A program made the position numbers and the translations under genes. This document shows positions 27,325 through 34,646 of a stretch of DNA of 64,000 nucleotides, one piece after another; the first letter of the stretch is position 1, and the number at the start of each line of letters is the position of its first letter. The notes beneath the pieces are model-generated. The model saw nothing but the letters and a program-made list of their open reading frames with translations. It did no database searches and had not been told where the DNA came from. Location of the stretch: the NCBI GenBank assembly GCA_000209815.1, contig FP929036.1, positions 415,340 through 479,339 on the forward strand, given 5' to 3'. This DNA is from Butyrivibrio fibrisolvens 16/4. Its GTDB lineage: Bacteria; Bacillota; Clostridia; Lachnospirales; Lachnospiraceae.

Positions 27325-27873
27325 TTACATACTTTGTTTCTTTATAACATACATTTGAATTGTCTCTTTATACTTATCACTGTAGAATTCGTCCTTGAGT
27401 ATGCCTCCACATTTCTGAATCACTTTTGCTGAAGCTAGATTACTTTTATCACAAGAAACTAGCACTTCACTGATATCCCTATTGTTACAAATCTCAACTC
27501 CGAAATTAAGTATTTCTATGGCATAGCCCTTATTTCTTTCAGTTGGTCTTACAGAATATCCAATATGACCTCCCTCTTTACGAAGCTTGTCATTTAACGC
27601 AAGTCTAATATTAATCATACCAATTATCTTGTTATCGTCTTCTCTAACGTAAAAATATGTCATCTTAGGCACGTTTGGTTCTTGGATATTTGGGATATCA
27701 ATATCACATTGAATTTTTTCTATCCATTTTTCATAATCATATTTCTCTAGATACTCATCAAGTGCTCCTGTTCCATTAATGTCAGAATTGTATTTATCAA
27801 ATTCATTTATATAATCAATCGCCTTATCTTTGTATTCATGTACTGGAAACACGAATTTGAATCCCACCTTCAT
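27325..27873 (-). CDS. GNAT-family N-acetyltransferase
   Basis: ~182 residues with the acetyl-CoA-binding core. A strand (MTYFYVREDDNKIIGMINIR) is followed by GGHIGYSVRPTERNKGYAIEIL (motif A, R-x-x-G-x-G/A) and CDKSNLASAKVIQKCGG (motif B). The ATG at 27873 has AGAGG nine bases upstream. The frame continues upstream to 27948, but that part only translates the terminator hairpin of the preceding gene. The acetyl acceptor is unknown. Confidence 0.85.
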   Translation of the reverse strand: MKVGFKFVFPVHEYKDKAIDYINEFDKYNSDINGTGALDEYLEKYDYEKWIEKIQCDIDIPNIQEPNVPKMTYFYVREDDNKIIGMINIRLALNDKLRKEGGHIGYSVRPTERNKGYAIEILNFGVEICNNRDISEVLVSCDKSNLASAKVIQKCGGILKDEFYSDKYKETIQMYVIKKQSM

Positions 27874-27898
27874 TGTTTTTAACCTCTTATATACAAAC

Positions 27899-27926
27899 AA
27901 CCCTCCGAGGAAATCCTCGAAGGGCC
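27899..27926 (-). terminator. terminator of the P-loop kinase gene; copy of the tuf terminator hairpin
   Basis: A 24-base hairpin core (27901-27924, CCCTCCGAGG...CTCGAAGGG) is identical to the cores at 29035-29058 and 38442-38465. It ends the gene at 27939 and lies 26 bases before the GNAT start. Confidence 0.8.
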
Positions 27927-27938
27927 ATATATCAATTA

Positions 27939-28583
27939 TTACTTCCAACCAAAATGTTTCTCAACTATGGCTACAGTGTCATTGACACTTCCTAGTGTTT
28001 CTCTCTCAAGCCAAAAGAATTCACTATTTTTAATATCAGTGTATGGTTCCATATTTAATTCATACAATGTCTGAGTGCATAATCTTTTAGCCTTCTCATA
28101 GTCAGTTGCGCTATGGATGAAATCACTGAAATCTTGATGATCTGCTCTATCACAATATGTCTCAACCAAATCCGATGGATCTGTTATCATGAATGCTACT
28201 CTGGATGAATCTGAAAACCGTTTTATCTGGTCCATAGTAAAATGACAATCACAAATAACTTTTCCTGTTTGAGAAAGCTTTATCAAATCTAAGATTATAA
28301 AATCTAGCTGCTCTCTTAGATTTCCCATAAGCCAAGCTTTATATTCTTCAACACTTCTTCCAAAAAATTCATCAGCATCTCGAAACTCTTTCAGCATATT
28401 AGGCTGATGTGCTTCATCTGCAATACCCTGATGTGTTGGGAACATTTCATCTATATCGTATACAGGTAGTCCATACTTTTTCCCTAATGCCCTTGATACT
28501 GTAGTTTTTCCTCCACAGGGTGTACCTGTAATAAAATATACGTTACTTAAATACTCTTTTATTATATTGTCTTGAAATACCAT
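27939..28583 (-). CDS. P-loop kinase-like protein
   Basis: A 214-residue protein. The Walker A motif GTPCGGKTT (~19-27) is in a shikimate/nucleoside-kinase-like setting (VYFITGTPCGGKTTVSRALGKKYGLPVYDIDEM), and DCHFTMD may serve as a Walker B-like or base segment. No membrane segments. The phosphate acceptor cannot be told. It sits next to the tuf-flanked island and shares the tuf-type terminator hairpin, so the gene may have arrived with a duplication of that sequence. Confidence 0.72.
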   Translation of the reverse strand: MVFQDNIIKEYLSNVYFITGTPCGGKTTVSRALGKKYGLPVYDIDEMFPTHQGIADEAHQPNMLKEFRDADEFFGRSVEEYKAWLMGNLREQLDFIILDLIKLSQTGKVICDCHFTMDQIKRFSDSSRVAFMITDPSDLVETYCDRADHQDFSDFIHSATDYEKAKRLCTQTLYELNMEPYTDIKNSEFFWLERETLGSVNDTVAIVEKHFGWK

Positions 28584-29027
28584 TTTTAGTTATCTCCTTA
28601 ATGTAAATAGTTAGTTGTTCTTGATAACAAGGCACGAAACTATTTATCTAAGGTTTCATGCCTATTAGATATTTCTTAACTTTAAAAACATTACCATATT
28701 CCTATTCCTCCTTTTTTGAAATTTGTAGAGTATTATATCATATACTATTTTTAAAACTAGTTTATACTCAAAATCCTTTAATTCTAGATGCTATATTTAT
28801 TGAATATCTACCTGTACTCTTTCAACTCCTCCCTTATCATTTGGCCATAGAAGAAGAGATTTAATCTGTGAAATATCAATTACTCTATCAAAGCCTCTAC
28901 TGCTTACTACAGTAAGCCTTACATCTATATAGACAGGAAATAGAACTATATATTACATAAATTACATATTATTTTTTAAAAATATAACGCATAATTAAAG
29001 TATTGTCTATAATTGGATTTTGGGCAT
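28584..29027. other. A/T-rich intergenic stretch, no gene recognised
   Basis: No credible gene. A 68-codon plus-strand frame (28658-28864) has no ribosome binding site and an unremarkable hydrophobic sequence. One hairpin is visible: AGGCACGAAAC (28630-28640) with GTTTCATGCCT (28653-28663), in the leader of the kinase gene, without a T-run. The rest is very A/T-rich and ends at the left copy of the tuf terminator. Confidence 0.5.
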
Positions 29028-29088
29028 AAAAAAACCCTCCGAGGAAATCCTCGAAGGGCATAATTTTATAATTTGGGTTGGGCTGTTC
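29028..29088 (-). repeat. left copy of the tuf terminator region (direct repeat)
   Basis: Positions 29035-29088 are identical over 54 bases to 38442-38495, the terminator just downstream of tuf, and in the same orientation. The hairpin is followed on the minus strand by seven T, so it is still a functional-looking terminator. It marks the left border of the island. Confidence 0.85.
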
Positions 29089-29210
29089 AATTAATATTCT
29101 TAATTGATTTTTTCATTTTATCTCCTAAATATAGAAGTATGGCGCTCGTTTGCTCGCAAATTCAGATTGCTTCGCAATCTTCATGTTCGCGTCTGTCGCC
29201 GCAAACATTT

Positions 29211-29269
29211 ATGAAATAAAAAATGCTCAGCTCCAAGCAAGCTTGTGCTGAGCATTTTAATTATTTCAT
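29211..29269. terminator. long fold-back hairpin near the island's left end
   Basis: ATGAAATA...AAAATGCTCAG pairs with CTGAGCATTTT...TATTTCAT, with further pairing CAAGC/GCTTG at the tip. The stem is nearly perfect, with A/T-rich outer arms. It fits a bidirectional terminator. It lies within the 210 bases that separate the two halves of the left tuf repeat. Confidence 0.7.
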
Positions 29270-29297
29270 TAAGAATTTGCTTCTCGTCACTCGCGAC

Positions 29298-29350
29298 TAT
29301 TCGATGATTGTAGCAACACGACCAGAACCTACTGTTCTACCACCCTCACG
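29298..29350 (-). pseudogene. tuf: remnant of a tuf gene 3' end
   Basis: Fifty bases (29301-29350) are identical to the last coding part of tuf (38508-38557) and would encode the end ...VATIIE. The final codons differ: GAA TAG here, GAG TAA in the real gene. Upstream of 29350 the similarity stops abruptly. It is therefore a displaced tuf 3' end, the expected footprint of a recombination event at tuf, and not a gene. Confidence 0.85.
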
Positions 29351-29480
29351 ATTCACTCCATAGTTTATCGTGATTATGAATGGCGTATTTTCGGTGTTTC
29401 TTTTAATGTGATTATTCATATTCGCATTATTTTTTATAGTTTTTAGAATTTTTGGTACCAAAACAGTACCAAAGTTAATC

Positions 29481-30464
29481 CTAGTTAAGTAAATTTTGAT
29501 TAGGTTTGCTCTCGTGCCATTCCTTCACCATTTTTCGATATTCCTCTTGTTTTTCATAATGCTTCTTTAAATCCGCTTTCCTTTTTGCAGCCTTCTGAGC
29601 TCTTGCTTTTGCCTCTCTTTGAGCATTATTATTATTTCTCCTGCTTCGGCTCTGATTAGATTTTATGTTATCCAAGACCTGTTCCATTTGTTCTTCTACT
29701 GTCAACAATTCATTTTCTCTGCCTTTTATAGCTAAATCGACATGCTGGATGGTACCTGCCTCACCATTTTCTTTCAGGAAAAACCCTGTTCTTCTTAATT
29801 TACCATCTAATGCCTCATCGTTTCCTTCCATTGTGAATTCAGTAGATTCAGAACATAAATAAATTGCTCCAACGCCAGCTTCTTTCAGATCTATTAAACG
29901 GTCAATCCCATTTTCATCTCGATACCATACCTTTAAATCATTAAAAATCTCATCATCTTCATCAATCCAGCCATTATTATCCTTATCATACTCGGCCAGA
30001 TCTTTAAAACCATCTCCGCTCTTCACACCAAATAACTCAGTGCCATCATTTATATGTCCATCACCATTTTTATCTAATGCCAGAAATCCGCTCCCTTTGC
30101 CTAGACAAGAAATCTCATCATCCTTTCCATCTGCGTCTAAGTCAAATTTAAACTTTGAATCACTTAGGCTTGCAGATTTTGCATCTATATTGATAATTAA
30201 TGGATCACACAATGCATCCAACGGAGAACTCATCTGAATAAAAGTATCATGCTTTTTGGTTCTTGCCATTTCCATCTTTAAGTCAACATCTATTTCTCTC
30301 CCATCCTGAGTTTTAACTTTTCCCTCTGCTCCATAATTAGTTTGCTCCTTTTCAACTCTACTTTCAACAAAGCCTCCAAAGGAAGCGCCTTGTGCCACTC
30401 CTCCACCATATGTCTTTGAATATTGTCTGCTTGAATAGCTATTTACATTACTTTCGCCAATTCT
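29481..30464 (-). CDS. calcium-binding-type (EF-hand/VCBS-like) protein without signal peptide
   Basis: ~327 residues. The start at 30464 (MRIGESNVNSYSSRQ) is chosen because GAGGTG lies 6 bases upstream. The centre holds three acidic loops like those of large calcium-binding adhesins: FDLDADGKDDE, LDKNGDGHINDGTELFG and YDKDNNGWIDEDDE, then LKVWYRDENG. The C-terminal ~70 residues are a basic, Lys/Arg/Ala-rich helix (QREAKARAQKAAKRKADLKK). The N-terminus is Ser/Asn-rich with no signal peptide. It follows the FliD-like gene, with a strong hairpin between them. Inference: an exported or surface protein secreted by a non-Sec route. Function unknown. Confidence 0.72.
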   Translation of the reverse strand, partial: RIGESNVNSYSSRQYSKTYGGGVAQGASFGGFVESRVEKEQTNYGAEGKVKTQDGREIDVDLKMEMARTKKHDTFIQMSSPLDALCDPLIINIDAKSASLSDSKFKFDLDADGKDDEISCLGKGSGFLALDKNGDGHINDGTELFGVKSGDGFKDLAEYDKDNNGWIDEDDEIFNDLKVWYRDENGIDRLIDLKEAGVGAIYLCSESTEFTMEGNDEALDGKLRRTGFFLKENGEAGTIQHVDLAIKGRENELLTVEEQMEQVLDNIKSNQSRSRRNNNNAQREAKARAQKAAKRKADLKKHYEKQEEYRKMVKEWHESKPNQNLLN

Positions 30465-30486
30465 CATATGTAACACCTCACAAAAC

Positions 30487-30530
30487 AAAAGCATCTGCAC
30501 TCTATCCATCCATAGAATGCAGATGCTTTC
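30487..30530 (-). terminator. strong hairpin between the FliD-like and calcium-binding genes
   Basis: AAAGCATCTGCA (30488-30499) pairs perfectly with TGCAGATGCTTT (30518-30529). The loop sequence can extend the stem. On the minus strand TTTTGTTTT follows, then the ribosome binding site of the 29481 gene. It acts as a terminator or partial attenuator, since no separate promoter was found for that gene. Confidence 0.85.
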
Positions 30531-30563
30531 CTTAACACCTATTGCTTTTAAATTTCTAATCTG

Positions 30564-31274
30564 TTAAATAAACCAGCTTCCAAAGAACGAAGATAGTCCG
30601 TAATTATTCAACGCACTATACTTTCCGTTCATTCCGTAACTGTTATATAATCCTGCCAATCCGTTTTGCTGATACATTGATGACGCCGCTGTGTTTTGAG
30701 TCACTACAGCACTAGCTCTTACGTTTTGTCCAAATGAACCATTGGTACCGAACACTCTCTGTAGATCACCTGCATCAGCACTCTTTAGTTTTTCTTCATC
30801 CATTGACAACGCACCTGTTTTAAAGTCATAACTAATACCAACTTTTTCGAGATCTGCCTTGTTTGTTAATGCAATTCTCTTCATCACAGATGCCCTGTTA
30901 CTTATTTGTACTGATGAACTATTTGATGTCCCCTCAACTATCTCATTGTATCCATCAATCAAGTTCTTGGCATTTGAATATAATGAATCTCGGTTTCCAT
31001 CTTGATAAATTGATTTGTTACTTAGCTGCCGTCCTGCGGTATCTGCTTTACTTGCGCCATTTAGAATTTTATCATTGGTTTTCGATGCCATCTTATAAAG
31101 CGAGCCAAACACCTTACTATTATCGATAGTACTAAAGGCTCCATAAGATTTTTGGATTCCGTTCCCCTTTGAATTCTTTCCTACTTTTTGCTTGCCATAC
31201 TGATTTAAAATAGAGTTTGTACTACTATTAATACCTCCAGTTAACAAGCTGAAATAATCCATTCCAAAATTCAT
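30564..31274 (-). CDS. FliD-like/flagellar-hook-associated-like protein of unknown function
   Basis: 236 residues, Ser/Asn/Gly-rich, no signal peptide. The region LSMDEEKLKSADAGDLQRVFGTNGSFGQNVRASA resembles the pattern near the end of FliD caps ('gtlsld..kl..al..dp..v..lF'). The preceding LIDGYNEIV also occurs in such proteins. It is much shorter than FliD (>400), so it may be a minor cap-like or secreted protein rather than FliD itself. AGGAGG lies 6 bases before the ATG. A weaker copy of the composite 21-bp-repeat/sigma-D promoter lies 46-109 bases upstream. That promoter link supports a flagellum-related role. Confidence 0.6.
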   Translation of the reverse strand: MNFGMDYFSLLTGGINSSTNSILNQYGKQKVGKNSKGNGIQKSYGAFSTIDNSKVFGSLYKMASKTNDKILNGASKADTAGRQLSNKSIYQDGNRDSLYSNAKNLIDGYNEIVEGTSNSSSVQISNRASVMKRIALTNKADLEKVGISYDFKTGALSMDEEKLKSADAGDLQRVFGTNGSFGQNVRASAVVTQNTAASSMYQQNGLAGLYNSYGMNGKYSALNNYGLSSFFGSWFI

Positions 31275-31319
31275 AAGTGCCTCCTTATCTGCTTGGATGA
31301 TTAACTACTGTTAAATCTA

Positions 31320-31383
31320 GTATCGTCCATCAAAACATGATAAAGAATAGCTTTGTAACAACTGGGCACCGGGGTGTCATAAC
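31320..31383 (-). promoter_or_regulatory. composite LytTR-repeat/sigma-D-like promoter C (weak copy)
   Basis: On the minus strand: GTTATGACA (31375-31383), 12 bases, GTTGTTACA (31354-31362), 6 bases, TTCT as a poor -35 (31344-31347), 16 bases, GACGATAC (31320-31327; six of eight match GCCGATAA). Period and order match sites A and B, but the -35 and spacer deviate. It overlaps the last codons of the agrC-like gene and precedes the FliD-like gene. Confidence 0.4.
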
Positions 31384-32057
31384 TGGTCTAAATTCTGCAA
31401 CATCACCATTGCGCTATACCATCCGTCCTTATTCTCTATAGTAATACCACCAAGATATTTCTCCGCTATCTGTTTAACACTTTTTAACCCCAATCCATGT
31501 TCTCCAGATTTTGTTGTCACAGGGAGCCCATCATCAAATTTAGTTATCGTCCCTGTAAAGGTATTCTTAACTTCCACTATAAAGAAACTATCTTTTTTGA
31601 TGCCCCTTAATATTATCCTTCTTTCATGATTATATTCCATGCACTCGGTAATCGCATTGTCCAACAAGTTTGTCATAATAACCCCTATGTCATATGGAAG
31701 AATACTAATTGCATTAGACCATAAAAAATCACTTTCAAATAATATCCCTTTTTCTTCTGCCAATGCACTCTTTTCGTTAACAATTACATCTATCAACGCA
31801 TTTCCAGTATTAAACCTATGCATAGTACTATTAAGTTCTATTCCCATTTGAGATAAATATTCTATTACCTCTTCATTACTATGAGACTCTATCAATCCGC
31901 GTAATGTCGTAAGTTTGCCAGCCATATCATGTCTAAGTATACGGATTTTAGTATGATAAGAATCTAAATCTTCTATATACTTTTTTGCATAATTTGTACT
32001 TGCTATAATTTTCTGATTTTCAAGTTCTTGTTCTTTAACTTTTGGAACTCCTGCCAT
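31377..32057 (-). CDS. AgrC-like histidine kinase, catalytic C-terminal part (frameshifted)
   Basis: A 226-residue ORF that is the cytoplasmic half of a GHKL/HATPase_c_5 sensor kinase. The phospho-acceptor His is in ILRHDMAGKLTTL (~res 42), the N-box is IMTNLLDNAITEC, and the G-box is GEHGLGLKSVKQIA. The nominal start (MAGVPKVK) is an out-of-frame artefact. Adding one A in the run at 32034-32036 joins it to the middle fragment as ...WQEFQKLKEQELENQKI. It belongs to one ~450-residue gene spanning 31377-32763. Partner: the LytTR response regulator immediately upstream. Confidence 0.8.
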   Translation of the reverse strand: MAGVPKVKEQELENQKIIASTNYAKKYIEDLDSYHTKIRILRHDMAGKLTTLRGLIESHSNEEVIEYLSQMGIELNSTMHRFNTGNALIDVIVNEKSALAEEKGILFESDFLWSNAISILPYDIGVIMTNLLDNAITECMEYNHERRIILRGIKKDSFFIVEVKNTFTGTITKFDDGLPVTTKSGEHGLGLKSVKQIAEKYLGGITIENKDGWYSAMVMLQNLDQL

Positions 32058-32506
32058 AACACTACTCCAGAAAGTTGGCCTAAAAAGAGTAATACACCCA
32101 TCACTGGCAATTTAATTCTTATACTTATGTCCTGCTCACTAAAGATAAAGACTTCTTTATCCAACGGAATAATAGATATTTCACTTAGCATATACATCAT
32201 CAATAATGCAACTACTGAATATACCGACAACAAGCATGCCTGCTTAACCGTCATAAGGTATTTCTTTCTAACTATTCTTTTCACTATCACCAGCTCGAAG
32301 GTCACACAAACCACATAGATAAATGCCATTATTACTATCCAGATTGTAAGCTGATTATACACGCTTTCCATAGCATTGCCTGAGGCATAATCTATGTGCT
32401 CTAAAAGAAAATCAGAAATACTATCAGATAAAAACCCTGTAAAAATAAAGCAAATACTAAAAATACTATTCCATAAGAAATAAAGAAATACCAACAATGG
32501 CAACAT
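32003..32506 (-). CDS. AgrC-like histidine kinase, middle membrane part (frameshifted)
   Basis: 167 residues with about four hydrophobic helices, ending in the signalling helix before the catalytic domain. Its ATG (32506) is not a real start: one extra base at 32506-32508 joins it to the N-terminal fragment as ...FFIREIGKMLPLLVFLYF. Its own tail (NKNLKIRKL) is out of frame. Taken together, the three fragments give the six-to-seven-helix sensor of AgrC/ComD-type kinases, which usually bind peptide pheromones. Confidence 0.72.
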   Translation of the reverse strand: MLPLLVFLYFLWNSIFSICFIFTGFLSDSISDFLLEHIDYASGNAMESVYNQLTIWIVIMAFIYVVCVTFELVIVKRIVRKKYLMTVKQACLLSVYSVVALLMMYMLSEISIIPLDKEVFIFSEQDISIRIKLPVMGVLLFLGQLSGVVLWQEFQKLKNKNLKIRKL

Positions 32507-32763
32507 TTCCCTATCTCTCTTATAAAAAACAATAATACTGTCACGGCAGAAATAACCAAAAACACCCCTTTTGTTTCAGCTGTAACAAAACAAATCAGCA
32601 AACGCTCTACTGATATAGTTGCTATAAAAAGATTCCTCTTACGTATTGTAATTCCTTCGTTCGGAACAAAAATGAAAAATAAGCTCACAATAATCCCTAA
32701 TTGAATAAGAATTAATGTAAGCTCATATATCTTCTGTATAATTTGAAATGTTGCCTCTGTCAT
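32401..32763 (-). CDS. AgrC-like histidine kinase, N-terminal membrane part
   Basis: About 120 residues, three to four helices. The start is ATG 32763 (MTEATFQIIQ), which follows the regulator's stop codon by one base and has GGGAG seven bases upstream. The longer TTG frame to 32784 lies inside the regulator gene. The true coding part ends near 32508, where the frame changes. No agrB or agrD homologue is visible nearby, so the signal is unknown. Confidence 0.7.
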   Translation of the reverse strand: MTEATFQIIQKIYELTLILIQLGIIVSLFFIFVPNEGITIRKRNLFIATISVERLLICFVTAETKGVFLVISAVTVLLFFIREIGKCCHCWYFFISYGIVFLVFALFLQGFYLIVFLIFF

Positions 32764-32764
32764 A

Positions 32765-33118
32765 TCAACTCTCCCTATCTGCAATATAATTCATATAACT
32801 TTGGACAAAATCATTATACCTATACTTTGACAGTAATGCCTGTTGACCGCTAGCCATTGTGATGTCTCCTCTGGTAAAATTTTTCACATGCTTCATGTTT
32901 ACGAGATAGCTTTTATGCACTCTGAAAAATGTATCACCCAAGTTCTGTTCCCATTCGCCAATTTTTCCATAAATTTCAATTTTCCGTCCAAGTGCATGAA
33001 TAACAACTTTTCTTCCCACACTTTCAATGCAAACTATATTTTCCTCATTCAATGAAAAAGTAGTTCCACCATTTTTTATTGTTATATGGTTTTCTTCTCT
33101 GCAAGAATTAGGCAGCAA
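32765..33118 (-). CDS. AgrA-like response regulator, LytTR DNA-binding part (frameshifted)
   Basis: 117 residues carrying a complete LytTR domain (HITIKNGGTTFSLNEENIVCIESVGRKVVIHALGRKIEIYG...FFRVHKSYLVNMKHVKNF). LytTR domains bind paired 9-bp sites ~21 bp apart, the pattern found three times in this island. The upstream receiver ORF and this one are a single ~240-residue regulator: removing one A/T from the run at 33158-33161 joins them as ...NKDKFKYSIECCRGNKRIDLLPNS. The stop overlaps the ribosome binding site of the kinase gene. Confidence 0.8.
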   Translation of the reverse strand: MLPNSCREENHITIKNGGTTFSLNEENIVCIESVGRKVVIHALGRKIEIYGKIGEWEQNLGDTFFRVHKSYLVNMKHVKNFTRGDITMASGQQALLSKYRYNDFVQSYMNYIADRES

Positions 33119-33146
33119 ATCAATTCTTTTATTTCCTCTGCAGCAC

Positions 33147-33521
33147 TCAATACTGTATTTTAAATTTATCTTTGTTTATAGGCTTAACTATGTAATCGAA
33201 GGCATTAACATTAAATGCTTCAGCCATTCTATCCTGTATCCCAGTCACAAAAATAATTAAAGGTTTTGTAATTCTCACACTTTGCTCTTTTTCCTTTATT
33301 TTAGCCTGAATGGTTTCTGCAACAACCATACCATCCATTTCAGCCATAGCTAAATCTAGAAGCAGAATATCTATTTCAGGTTTATCTGGGCATAAATAAT
33401 AGTGTAAAATTTCATCTCCAGAGGAAAATTGAACACATTTGGCAGTACCAAGTAATTCAGATACATACTTTTCTAAAGATTCTCTAACTATTATTTCATC
33501 ATCACATATACCTACAACCAT
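33147..33521 (-). CDS. AgrA-like response regulator, receiver part
   Basis: 124 residues forming a CheY-like receiver. The acidic pair is in GICDDE (~7-8), the phospho-acceptor Asp is in LLLDLAM (~56), and the conserved Thr and Lys are in IIFVTGI and DYIVKPINK. It ends prematurely in IQY where the frame changes to the LytTR part. A GAAAAAGGGG site lies a few bases before the ATG. It is part of the transcript starting at the 281-residue gene or its own promoter; no convincing -35/-10 was found in the 111-base gap. Confidence 0.82.
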   Translation of the reverse strand: MVVGICDDEIIVRESLEKYVSELLGTAKCVQFSSGDEILHYYLCPDKPEIDILLLDLAMAEMDGMVVAETIQAKIKEKEQSVRITKPLIIFVTGIQDRMAEAFNVNAFDYIVKPINKDKFKIQY

Positions 33522-33632
33522 TTTTTCCCCTTTTTCATCTTATTAAAAAGTATACCTTAAATATATCTCAACTAGAATTTATTGTCACAAATGGACTGAT
33601 AAATGTCATAAATAGAATAAACGCACTACGTT

Positions 33633-34478
33633 CTACTGTGCTGCTCCATTTCCTGTTCCTGTGAACATCATCATAAAAAATTCAGCTGCTGCACTAATCT
33701 CTCCACCCAAATAACTAGTTTCAGAAAAAACATTATCGACCCCCTTAGCTCCGAATAAACTAAAAGTATCCGAAGCAATCATTCTTTCTGCATTTTTCTT
33801 CGTAGCTGCTTCTCTTTCCATATGACGTTTTTCATAATATTTTTCCATAAGCTCCATTAACATATCATGACGTTTCTGTCTCTTTTCCCACCAGCTTTCA
33901 TCATCTTTAGAATCAGCAAACTCTAAAGGATAGCCTTCCCCATGATGTTCTTCTATTGAAGCTCCAAAGTGTTCAGCATGGTAGTGTCCCTGAGCTCCAA
34001 TAGGAAAATGCACAGCCCTGTCAATTTTAAAATATCCAAGTACCCATGCCTCATATTTAGGATCTGATTTCATCTGTTTATAGCCATATTCCGTAATATT
34101 TATATATTCAACATCATTAAGTTGACTGGAATCATAAGGAATCTTAGAAATCACATCATTAATGAGACTCTTATATTCTTCTAATGTCAAATCATCAGGA
34201 TTGTAATTTTCACCAAGATACTGCTTTATAACATTTTCACCAGCACTAACCATCTTATCAACATCAGCTTTTCTATCCTTATGTTTTGATATGTATTTAT
34301 CTACTGTACTTTCTTCTGGCTGGATTCTTTTCCTTCCGGAGCTCTTTGCAGAGTCAATCTTTGAAAGTGTTTCTGAGAAACTACTGTTTGAGCTATTAAT
34401 TTTAGTATATTTCTGCATTCCTTGTATTACAGAACTGGAATAGTTAAATATTGCCTGTTGCACTGACATACCATACAT
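33633..34478 (-). CDS. hypothetical protein without signal peptide, downstream of promoter B (281 aa)
   Basis: No family recognised. The N-terminus (MYGMSVQQAIFNYSSSVIQGMQKY, then Ser/Asn-rich residues 27-50) has no signal peptide. The middle is helical and acidic. There is a His-rich segment (GAQGHYHAEHFGASIEEHHGEGYP, ~res 160-185), a charged coiled-coil-like helix (EKRQKRHDMLMELMEKYYEKRHMEREAA) and a hydrophobic Gly/Ala C-terminus. The start has GGAGG ten bases upstream. The composite sigma-D/LytTR promoter B and a leader hairpin lie directly upstream. Probably co-regulated with, or co-transcribed with, the two-component genes. Possible metal binding at the His cluster is speculative. Confidence 0.62.
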   Translation of the reverse strand: MYGMSVQQAIFNYSSSVIQGMQKYTKINSSNSSFSETLSKIDSAKSSGRKRIQPEESTVDKYISKHKDRKADVDKMVSAGENVIKQYLGENYNPDDLTLEEYKSLINDVISKIPYDSSQLNDVEYINITEYGYKQMKSDPKYEAWVLGYFKIDRAVHFPIGAQGHYHAEHFGASIEEHHGEGYPLEFADSKDDESWWEKRQKRHDMLMELMEKYYEKRHMEREAATKKNAERMIASDTFSLFGAKGVDNVFSETSYLGGEISAAAEFFMMMFTGTGNGAAQ

Positions 34479-34494
34479 AGTTCTTACACCTCCA

Positions 34495-34566
34495 TTAAAA
34501 ATGGCATTGCTTCAAATTAGATTTCCTCCTTGAAACAATGCCACCAAAAGCACTCATAACTTCCAT
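34495..34566 (-). other. possible 23-codon leader ORF spanning the promoter-B hairpin
   Basis: An ATG at 34566, about five bases after the expected transcription start of promoter B, opens a 23-codon frame (begins MEVMSAFGGI). It runs through both arms of the leader hairpin and stops just after it. No ribosome binding site is seen. Translation here would open the hairpin. Low confidence as a gene. Confidence 0.25.
34496..34542 (-). terminator. terminator/attenuator in the leader of the 281-residue gene
   Basis: GGCATTGCTTCAA (34503-34515) pairs with TTGAAACAATGCC (34530-34542), 13 positions with one wobble. Five T follow on the minus strand. It lies between promoter B and the coding start, so it attenuates that transcript as well as ending the upstream 466-residue gene's message. 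Confidence 0.75.
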
Positions 34567-34576
34567 GATGTAATAT

Positions 34577-34639
34577 CTATCGACCATTACATCTGCTCAT
34601 TTATAGAGATGTAATCAATAGCAGTAATAATGTATTGAA
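34577..34639 (-). promoter_or_regulatory. composite LytTR-repeat/sigma-D promoter B
   Basis: On the minus strand: TTCAATACA (34631-34639), 12 bases, TTGATTACA (34610-34618), 6 bases, TAAA (34600-34603), 15 bases, GTCGATAG (34577-34584). The last two match the sigma-D/sigma-28 consensus TAAA-N15-GCCGATAA at ten of twelve positions with exact spacing. The two 9-mers repeat with a 21-bp period, as LytTR dimers require. Confidence 0.6.
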
Positions 34640-34646
34640 TAGATAT

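Noticed and set aside
27874-27948. N-terminal extension of the GNAT gene
   Set aside because: It only translates the terminator hairpin of the preceding gene; a good ribosome binding site supports the start at 27873.
28658-28864. 68-codon plus-strand ORF in the intergenic stretch
   Set aside because: No ribosome binding site, very A/T-rich and no recognisable features; probably chance.
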